This document shows, in pieces, positions 1 to 4,813 of a DNA stretch of 5,487 nucleotides. Under the pieces are notes generated by a model. It was not told where the DNA came from, made no database searches, and saw nothing but the letters and a program-made list of their open reading frames with translations. The stretch is from an uncultured Succinatimonas sp. GTDB taxonomy: Bacteria; Pseudomonadota; Gammaproteobacteria; Enterobacterales; Succinivibrionaceae. The number at the start of each line of letters is the position of its first letter. Within the stretch, counting starts at the first letter, position 1. A program made the position numbers and the translations under genes. The DNA is taken from assembly GCA_902465145.1 (NCBI GenBank), contig CABQMD010000074.1, forward strand, positions 1 to 5,487. Reading direction: 5' to 3'.

Positions 1-1150
1 AATCTGAATATGACGTGGTGATCCCTATACCGAAAAACACCCCGCGCGCATCAGTATTCCAAATAGGACTTTTCTCTCCTGATAAATACGGCAAATAAAT
101 AAGTCCGCCGGATCCTGGAGTTGTGGCCGCACAGAGTCGGTTCATTTGCTCGTATATGGAGATCCCGGCATTGATACTGTCCTGCAACACCATCTTACCG
201 AAAGTATCCCTGAACCATTTCAAGGAAATACCGGCGTTATCGGTAGTCTGCACGGCAAGAAACTGCGAGCTGTCTATTCCTGGTGTTGAAAGCACCTTGG
301 GATCATAAAAAGGTTTGTTACTTACCAGGGCAATTCTTCCGGAACTTCCAATGGTGATAGCGCAGTCTCCGCTGTTTACCGCCCCAGCACCTAAGGTGGC
401 GGCTACCGTATCGATGGCACCTGCACAAACCGGTGTTCCCTTTGCCAATCCGCAGGCTTTTGCTGCCTGGGCGCTGACCTCACCTACAATTTCAGACGAT
501 GCGTAGATCTTAGGAAGTATGTTCTCAGGAATACCTGCTTTTTGCACGATCTCCTGAGCCCACTCTCCGCTTTTAAGATCATTTAAAAGCGTAAGCCCAG
601 AACGAGGACGATCGATTGAAAACTCACCTGTAAGTTTGTATATGATCCAACCGTTAGGGATCAAAAACTTTTCAGTTTTTTCAATTAGTTCAGGTCTGTT
701 ATCCAAAAACCAGCGCAAAGTAGGCAAAGCAAAGGATCCTTTGGCAATCTTATTACCGGTATATTTTAAGACCGTCTCTTTTCCTACATGATCATTAATC
801 CAAGCAACTTGAGGCTCGGCTCTTTGATCATGCAGTCCTACACCGTTGTAAATTACCGATCCGTCTTTTCCTGCAAGCATAACCGCATTGGTGCTGGATA
901 CGGCAACTGCAGCCACACGCGATGTGTCTATACCGTCACCGTCTATGCAAACTTTGATGTTTTCACATACACACTTCCACCATTTATGCGGATCCTGCTC
1001 GGTCCATCCGGCTTTAGGATGGATCATGCGATATTCCTGATATCCTGAGGATACCGCATGACCTGAAAAATCATAAAAAGTACATTTGGCGCCGGTGGTT
1101 CCGATGTCGATCCCCAGCAACAGATCTTTGGTTTGAGTTTTACCGTTCAT
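1..1150 (-). CDS. FGGY-family carbohydrate kinase, xylulokinase-like, C-terminus cut off by window edge
   Basis: This is an ATP-dependent cytoplasmic kinase that phosphorylates a sugar, ketose, polyol or sugar acid. I translated 383 residues with no stop; full-length relatives have about 490-510, so roughly the last quarter is missing. The N-terminal FGGY domain opens with the phosphate-binding loop GIDIGTTGAK (13-22), followed by AGWTEQDP (47-54), WW (57-58) and DQRA (108-111). The second domain has the probable catalytic base Asp247 in AGAIDT, the ITIGSSGR loop (265-272), and YLPYLSGEKSP (352-362) followed by ARG. These are standard FGGY landmarks. It resembles XylB overall, but the GQMH of xylulokinases is replaced by SSTN (85-88), and the usual Lys of the signature near 140-150 is Thr144, so I do not call it xylulokinase. 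The start ATG lies one base after the aldolase stop (TGAaATG) with only a weak GGATAAG ribosome site, which suggests translational coupling. It is the last operon gene visible. Confidence 0.93.
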   Translation of the reverse strand, partial: MNGKTQTKDLLLGIDIGTTGAKCTFYDFSGHAVSSGYQEYRMIHPKAGWTEQDPHKWWKCVCENIKVCIDGDGIDTSRVAAVAVSSTNAVMLAGKDGSVIYNGVGLHDQRAEPQVAWINDHVGKETVLKYTGNKIAKGSFALPTLRWFLDNRPELIEKTEKFLIPNGWIIYKLTGEFSIDRPRSGLTLLNDLKSGEWAQEIVQKAGIPENILPKIYASSEIVGEVSAQAAKACGLAKGTPVCAGAIDTVAATLGAGAVNSGDCAITIGSSGRIALVSNKPFYDPKVLSTPGIDSSQFLAVQTTDNAGISLKWFRDTFGKMVLQDSINAGISIYEQMNRLCAATTPGSGGLIYLPYLSGEKSPIWNTDARGVFFGIGITTSYSD

Positions 1151-1151
1151 T

Positions 1152-1763
1152 TCAAATCTTATCCGGATCCAGTTGTGCCCTTCCCTTAAGACCTATAGAC
1201 AAAGCTATATCACAATTCTCTTCGATCTCTTCAAGACGGTAGTAAGCATTTCTTACGGTTTTCTGTACGGTGATAAGACCGTGATGAGCCAGCAAAACCG
1301 CAGGATGATCTTTTAAAACTCCGGCTGCATGAGAGGCTAACTCATGCGAACCTGCTTTGTAATATCCGATCATCGGCAGTCTTTTGGTAAAAAGACCGAA
1401 AGTTAAGGTATAGCAAGGAACGATATTTTCCTGCTCTCCTTCAAAACAACACCCAACGGCCACGGACTTTGGTGAATGAGCATGAACTATACCGCCTACA
1501 TCCGGCCTTTCTTGGTAAGTCAAAAGATGCATTTCCCATTCTTTTGACGGTTTGCCCTCTGAGATCACCTTACCTGATGCTATGTCCATGGCAACAAGTT
1601 CTTTTTCCTGCACAGTCTCAAGATCACAGCCGGTAGGGGTGATATACATTACATCACCTATCCTCACGCTGATATTTCCGTGAGTGGCGTTCACCAGTCC
1701 TTTTTCACGCAACTTTCTGCAAACATAAATAAGTTCTGAAAGTTCTTTTTTATCCTGATTCAT
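1152..1763 (-). CDS. Class II aldolase/epimerase-family protein (FucA/AraD fold), 203 aa
   Basis: This is a cytoplasmic Zn-dependent enzyme of the family containing L-fuculose-phosphate aldolase, L-ribulose-5-phosphate 4-epimerase and the 3-oxo-tetronate-4-phosphate decarboxylases. The length fits (FucA 215, AraD about 231). Aligned with FucA from memory, the phosphate-site segments are HGNIS (28-32) and ITPTG (41-45). The catalytic acid corresponds to Glu75 in PSKEW, and the three Zn ligands to His94 and His96 of VHAHSP and His161 of AHHGLI. All are present, so it should be active. The segment from YYKAGSHELA (134-143) to HHGLI matches FucA best. FucA has Ser-Ser before the catalytic Glu, whereas this protein has Ser73-Lys74, which I associate with the YgbL/OtnC decarboxylase branch, so the reaction is undecided. 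The start overlaps the dctM stop by one base (TAATG) and has a strong GGAGG. It probably acts after the neighbouring kinase. Confidence 0.93.
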   Translation of the reverse strand: MNQDKKELSELIYVCRKLREKGLVNATHGNISVRIGDVMYITPTGCDLETVQEKELVAMDIASGKVISEGKPSKEWEMHLLTYQERPDVGGIVHAHSPKSVAVGCCFEGEQENIVPCYTLTFGLFTKRLPMIGYYKAGSHELASHAAGVLKDHPAVLLAHHGLITVQKTVRNAYYRLEEIEENCDIALSIGLKGRAQLDPDKI

Positions 1764-3046
1764 TATTTGAACACCTCCACAAGATACATGGACAGATCAG
1801 GCCATGCGAAGGTAACGGCAGCACCTACGGTGATCACCATGACGATGTACAGAACGTCCGGGAAGGTTTCCTCAATACGGCAGTGGAGAATGCGGCAGGC
1901 CGTAAACAGACCTACTGACAAAGGAGGCGTGATCCCGCCTACGGCAAGGTTGGCCATCATGGCCACGCCGAAATGCACCGGATCCATACCCATGGAAGTA
2001 ACGATGGGGAAAAGGATCGGAGTTACCAAAATGATGATGCAGATGGTCTCCATGAAGCAGCCCAATATCCACAGCAACAGGAAAAATACCGCTAAAATTG
2101 CGTACGGATTGGTAGTAAGACTAAGCAGAGCGTCGGTAAAGAGCTGGGGCACGTTCTGCGTTGCCATGAGCCAGCCAAAAGGCGTTGCCGAAGCAATGAT
2201 GAACAAAATGATCGCTGAAGTAACCACACTCTCTGAAGTAGCTTTTAAAAAGTCCTTCAACGTCATCTCACGATAAACGAATACAGCAAGCAACAAAGCA
2301 TATACAGCGGCGATCACCGATGATTCCGTCGGAGTCAAAGCTCCTGAAAGCACGCCGCCTATGATCATGATCGGCATGAAAAGCGGTAACAAGGCATCAA
2401 GGATTATCTTGATACGGTCAGCAGAAGTATAAATAACCCTGATTCCTGCACCTATGCCGCGATGCTTGGCAATTAAGCAGTTCATCAAAATAAGCAGCAA
2501 AATGATGAATAGTCCGGGACCTATTCCGGCTACGAACATATCGCCTACCGATACGCCGGTGGTTCCTGCATAAATAACCATCACCAATGAAGGAGGTATC
2601 AAAGTGGCCATCACGCCGCCGCCTGCCAAAATACCGGCAGTGATCCCGCGGCCGTAGCCCTGCTTTAACATCTCATCACCTACTATTCCGCCTATTGCAG
2701 CGGTGGACGCAACTCCAGATCCTGAAACAGCTCCGAAGAAACCGCAGGTTACCAAGGTTGCAGCTCCCAAGCCTCCGGGAACTCTTGAGACCAGCATATT
2801 GGCCAGACGCATAAGACGCGGAGTAGAGCCGTAGGCCATGAGAGCTCCTGCGAATATAAACATCGGCAATGCCATCATGGAATACGAACGGGCTCCGTCA
2901 ACCATGCGTCCTACTATAACCATGGGATCAGGATAACCCTGGTATAAAAGAAAAGCCATGGAACTCATGCCTATGCAAAAGGCAACCGGAATACCGCAGA
3001 TAAGTCCCAAAGCAAGTACTACAAAAATGATCACCACAGGATCCAT
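1763..3046 (-). CDS. dctM: TRAP transporter large membrane subunit (DctM family), 427 aa
   Basis: This is the inner-membrane transport subunit of a tripartite ATP-independent periplasmic transporter. It couples uptake of the ligand delivered by DctP to an inward Na+ gradient. The 427-residue length is typical, and the protein is hydrophobic throughout with about 11-12 membrane segments. Family landmarks include ALPMFIFAGALM (59-70), SGSG (108-111) followed by STAAIGG, ATLIPPSLVMVIYAG (147-161), SGALTPTESS (234-243), GCFMET (329-334) and GGITPP (370-375). The two internal halves and their hairpin motifs (SGSG/IPPS and the later TPP) are the regions known to line the Na+ and substrate path. The start ATG follows the dctQ stop after one base (TAAtATG) and is preceded by AAGGAGG with nine bases between, a strong site inside the end of dctQ. 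The symbol is at family level; the substrate need not be a C4-dicarboxylate. Confidence 0.97.
   Translation of the reverse strand: MDPVVIIFVVLALGLICGIPVAFCIGMSSMAFLLYQGYPDPMVIVGRMVDGARSYSMMALPMFIFAGALMAYGSTPRLMRLANMLVSRVPGGLGAATLVTCGFFGAVSGSGVASTAAIGGIVGDEMLKQGYGRGITAGILAGGGVMATLIPPSLVMVIYAGTTGVSVGDMFVAGIGPGLFIILLLILMNCLIAKHRGIGAGIRVIYTSADRIKIILDALLPLFMPIMIIGGVLSGALTPTESSVIAAVYALLLAVFVYREMTLKDFLKATSESVVTSAIILFIIASATPFGWLMATQNVPQLFTDALLSLTTNPYAILAVFFLLLWILGCFMETICIIILVTPILFPIVTSMGMDPVHFGVAMMANLAVGGITPPLSVGLFTACRILHCRIEETFPDVLYIVMVITVGAAVTFAWPDLSMYLVEVFK
1774..1778 (-). promoter_or_regulatory. Ribosome binding site of the aldolase gene inside the dctM end
   Basis: GGAGG lies within the last codons of dctM, ten bases before the ATG at 1763. 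The aldolase start shares one base with the dctM stop (TAATG), a classic arrangement for translational coupling. This keeps the enzyme tied to transporter expression while allowing independent initiation. Confidence 0.75.
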
Positions 3047-3047
3047 A

Positions 3048-3545
3048 TTACTTATCCTCCTTCTTTAACCCGTTATCAGAAGCGTCTGCATGAAAACGGC
3101 TTATAAGGCGCAACACGAGATAGACGGCAGAGAGCAACATAGAAAAAGCAAATACTATGTAATTGATGGCAAGAGGCAATTTCATTGCCGGAGACATAGT
3201 ATGCAAATTTCCCATGATGAGAGGCCAGCAGTAAAAAATGAGAGCGACACAGAACAGTGCGCAGATAAGATCTCCTAATGAAAAAACGATCTTAGGCAAC
3301 TGTCCCGGCAAAAGGTTAACGAAAAGCTCGATCCTGGTGTGAGCATTGAGCGAAGTCGCCAGTGCCGCTCCTAAAAAAGTTATGCAAACCATGCACATCG
3401 TGGATAGCTCCTCTACCCATTTGAAGGAGCTGTCGAAGACATTACGGTTTACCACCTGAATAAACACCACTGCGGCCATCAGTGCTATGGAGACGGAGCA
3501 TATCAGCTTGACAGCAAGCTGAATCTTCGACAGCATTTTTTGCAT
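3048..3545 (-). CDS. dctQ: TRAP transporter small membrane subunit (DctQ family), 165 aa
   Basis: This is the four-helix inner-membrane partner of DctM; together they form the permease that docks the ligand-loaded DctP. The 165-residue length is standard. Predicted membrane segments lie near residues 13-33, 47-66, 86-108 and 126-147. Family hallmarks are Arg34 in VVNRNVF just after helix 1, the amphipathic stretch ending in W43-V-E-E46, FLGAALA (57-63), and His69 in AHTRIE, which matches the usual G/A-H-x-x-x-[DE] pattern. The C-terminus is short, charged and cytoplasmic (ends KKEDK). The chosen ATG has GAGG eight bases upstream; a second Met at residue 4 is a less likely start. It lies 29 bases after the dctP stop and one base before dctM. 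The symbol is at family level. Confidence 0.95.
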   Translation of the reverse strand: MQKMLSKIQLAVKLICSVSIALMAAVVFIQVVNRNVFDSSFKWVEELSTMCMVCITFLGAALATSLNAHTRIELFVNLLPGQLPKIVFSLGDLICALFCVALIFYCWPLIMGNLHTMSPAMKLPLAINYIVFAFSMLLSAVYLVLRLISRFHADASDNGLKKEDK

Positions 3546-3555
3546 GGTTATAACC
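3546..3555. repeat. 10-bp perfect palindrome over the dctQ ribosome binding site
   Basis: GGTTATAACC lies in the 29-base gap between dctP and dctQ and directly precedes the dctQ ATG on the minus strand. It includes the GG of the GAGG ribosome site. As RNA it gives only a 3-bp stem with a UAUA loop, so a structural role is doubtful. The rest of the gap is AT-rich with no hairpin or terminator that would separate dctP from dctQM expression. Confidence 0.3.
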
Positions 3556-3574
3556 TCAAAATAAAATTAAACAA

Positions 3575-4597
3575 TCAGTTGTTCTGAGAAGAACGGGCAA
3601 GCTCGATCCAACCTGGGTGTTCCTTCTCGAAACGATCCCATACAGGTTTTACCGCTTTACGGAAGGCTTCCTTGTCAACTTCGTTTACCTGCATTCCCTT
3701 GGCTTTCAACTCATCGATGAATTTGGTTTCATCTGAGAGTTTGAGATCGGTAAGACGGGCATTAGCAGCCTCTTCATAGATGATCTTCTGGGTATCGGCA
3801 GGGATCTGGTCAAACCATTTCTTGCTTACGCCGAATACGCAGTTGTCATACATATGTCCAGTAAGAGACATATACTTTTGCACTTCGTTTAATGATGAGG
3901 ACAGAATGTTGGCAGCAGGATTTTCCTGACCGTTGACTGTGCCCTGTTGCAAAGCGGTGAAAAGCTCTGAGAAAGGCATCATGATCACGTTAGCATCAAG
4001 AGCCTTGAACATCTGTACCTTCATGTCGTTTTCATTGGTACGGAACTTGATCCCCTTCATGTCCTCAGGTTTTACGATGGGGCGCTCGTTATCGGTCATA
4101 TGACGATACCCAGATTCCCAATAGGACAATACGTAAGCACCGTTAGGTTCGATGAGTTCTTTTGCAAACTTTTCACCAAGCTTACCGTTCCAAGCATTAC
4201 GGGCACCTTCCAAGGAATCAAAAAGGAAAGGAATAAGCGTGACGTTGGCAGCTCCGTCATAACGCTCCCAGTAAGAAGACGACATCAGAATGCAGGACTC
4301 AAGAGTGCCGGTATTCATCTGCTCAAGCATCTCAAGTTCGCCGCCTAAAGATGAGGAATCGTAAAGGTTAACGGCAACTTTACCGCCGGTACGCTCCTCA
4401 ACCTTCTGCTTAAACTCTTTCAAAGCCACGTTGATAGGGTGATTTGGGCCTGCGACATCACCGATATTCATGGTGAAATCGGCATTTTTGTTGACGGCAG
4501 GAGCTTTGGACTTCTGCATGGTGGGAGCCTGCAGGGCAAAGCAGGCTGTAGAGCATGCCACCAAAGCGGCAGTTGCAAGCATGGAAATCTTCTTCAT
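3575..4597 (-). CDS. dctP: TRAP transporter substrate-binding protein (DctP family), 340 aa
   Basis: This extracytoplasmic binding protein captures the ligand and delivers it to DctQM. Residues 1-21 form a signal sequence (MKK, hydrophobic core, possible signal peptidase I site after CFA21). The mature domain starts at FTMNIGD (41-47). Family features include NHPINVALKEF (52-62), TGGKV (70-74), LGGELEMLEQM (84-94), the LIPFLFDSLEGA segment (121-132), GIKFR (182-186) with Arg186 at the conserved carboxylate-binding position, MMPFSELFTALQQG (206-219) and VNGQENP (221-227). Arg186 suggests a carboxylate or sugar-acid ligand. I chose the ATG at 4597 because it gives a signal sequence and has GAGGAA eight bases upstream; an in-frame ATG at 4720 would bury the signal behind 41 extra residues. 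An Ala/Pro/Lys-rich linker (22-40) and a lipobox-like LVAC (12-15) leave open that it is a lipoprotein. It is the first gene of the operon. The symbol is at family level. Confidence 0.96.
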   Translation of the reverse strand: MKKISMLATAALVACSTACFALQAPTMQKSKAPAVNKNADFTMNIGDVAGPNHPINVALKEFKQKVEERTGGKVAVNLYDSSSLGGELEMLEQMNTGTLESCILMSSSYWERYDGAANVTLIPFLFDSLEGARNAWNGKLGEKFAKELIEPNGAYVLSYWESGYRHMTDNERPIVKPEDMKGIKFRTNENDMKVQMFKALDANVIMMPFSELFTALQQGTVNGQENPAANILSSSLNEVQKYMSLTGHMYDNCVFGVSKKWFDQIPADTQKIIYEEAANARLTDLKLSDETKFIDELKAKGMQVNEVDKEAFRKAVKPVWDRFEKEHPGWIELARSSQNN

Positions 4598-4603
4598 TGA
4601 ATG

Positions 4604-4609
4604 TTCCTC
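4604..4609 (-). promoter_or_regulatory. Ribosome binding site that fixes the dctP start
   Basis: GAGGAA on the minus strand, with eight bases between GAGG and the ATG at 4597. The competing upstream ATG at 4720 has no comparable site, so this supports the shorter protein with its signal sequence at the N-terminus. Confidence 0.8.
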
Positions 4610-4631
4610 ACATACGTTGTTTGAAAACACG

Positions 4632-4650
4632 CGTTCCACTGAGTGGAACG
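4632..4650. promoter_or_regulatory. Perfect 19-bp palindrome, probable operator of the IclR-type regulator
   Basis: CGTTCCACT and AGTGGAACG are exact inverted repeats around a single central G (4641). The site ends 35 bases upstream of the dctP ATG, where a bound repressor could block initiation or elongation. IclR-family operators are often short palindromes with TTCCA/TGGAA-type half sites (E. coli IclR recognises TGGAA-n5-TTCCA), but here the half sites face the other way. The assignment to the adjacent regulator is inference from position. Transcribed from the minus strand, the same sequence could also form a 7-8 bp hairpin in the dctP leader. Confidence 0.6.
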
Positions 4651-4652
4651 AC

Positions 4653-4672
4653 TGTTTCCAGTTTAAGAAACA
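4653..4672. repeat. Imperfect inverted repeat next to the main palindrome
   Basis: TGTTTC (4653-4658) and GAAACA (4667-4672) are exact 6-bp arms around an 8-base spacer. Its left part carries TTCCA (4656-4660), the same core as in the main palindrome (4634-4638), shifted by 22 bases, about two helical turns. It could be a second binding site for the same regulator; by itself it is short enough to occur by chance. Confidence 0.35.
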
Positions 4673-4705
4673 ATTGGTGATTTCGCTTGATACATCTTTC
4701 AAAAA

Positions 4706-4721
4706 ATTGATAATGATCACA
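4706..4721. promoter_or_regulatory. CRP (cAMP receptor protein)-like binding site
   Basis: Read on the + strand, ATTGA-TAATGA-TCACA matches the CRP consensus TGTGA-N6-TCACA at 8 of the 10 conserved positions, with one perfect half site (TCACA, 4717-4721). The centre is near 4713, about 116 bases before the dctP ATG and 100 bases before the regulator ATG, so it could serve either promoter. A carbohydrate operon under carbon-catabolite control makes sense. The AT-rich surroundings raise the chance of a coincidental match. A GATC (4715-4718) lies inside it. Confidence 0.4.
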
Positions 4722-4734
4722 AAAAAAATTTAAA
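4707..4734 (+). promoter_or_regulatory. Possible sigma70-like promoter for the IclR-type gene
   Basis: TTGATA (4707-4712, 5 of 6 to TTGACA) is followed after 16 bases by TTTAAA (4729-4734, 4 of 6 to TATAAT). An alternative -10 is TATAGT at 4751-4756 (5 of 6) but without a matching -35. The proposed -35 sits inside the CRP-like site, so CRP binding there would hinder rather than help this promoter. AT-rich DNA gives such matches easily, so this is tentative. Confidence 0.22.
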
Positions 4735-4813
4735 GAAAAATAGTGGATAATATAGTGACGAAGCTGATATTCAAGATTTAACTGAACATTGGACTCGCTT
4801 TGCGAATTTATCC

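Larger units (their letters stand above)
4598..4813. promoter_or_regulatory. Divergent control region between the TRAP operon and the IclR-type regulator
   Basis: This 216-base gap separates two genes transcribed away from each other and must hold both promoters. Visible in it are the dctP ribosome site, three adjacent inverted repeats (4618-4629, 4632-4650, 4653-4672), a CRP-like site (4706-4721), an A-rich stretch (4719-4740) and weak sigma70-like boxes for the regulator. I could not find a convincing minus-strand -35/-10 pair for the operon: the best -35-like box is TTGAAA (4702 down to 4697) without a good -10. This fits, but does not prove, a promoter that needs an activator. Confidence 0.75.

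Noticed and set aside
123..1048. Three plus-strand open frames (123-308, 315-506, 788-1048) over the left part
   Set aside because: All lie opposite the FGGY kinase, whose motifs I could follow without a break, so they are shadows.
1767..2276. 169-codon plus-strand open frame opposite dctM
   Set aside because: It is antisense to a well-conserved membrane protein, its Lys/Thr/Met-rich composition resembles no known fold, and no ribosome site stands out. It is a shadow of dctM.
4618..4650. Intrinsic terminator or attenuator in the dctP leader
   Set aside because: The palindrome can fold as RNA, but on the minus strand it is followed by CGTGTTTTC, only four U in a row. That is too weak for a confident terminator, so operator is the better reading.
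4598..4720. In-frame 41-codon extension of dctP to an upstream ATG at 4720
   Set aside because: It would place the signal sequence in the interior of the protein, lacks a ribosome site, and runs through the palindrome and CRP-like site. ATG 4597 has GAGGAA at ideal spacing.
4470..4733. Plus-strand 87-codon open frame across the dctP start and control region
   Set aside because: It is antisense to the dctP signal sequence and spans the operator-like palindrome. Its product shows no recognisable features.
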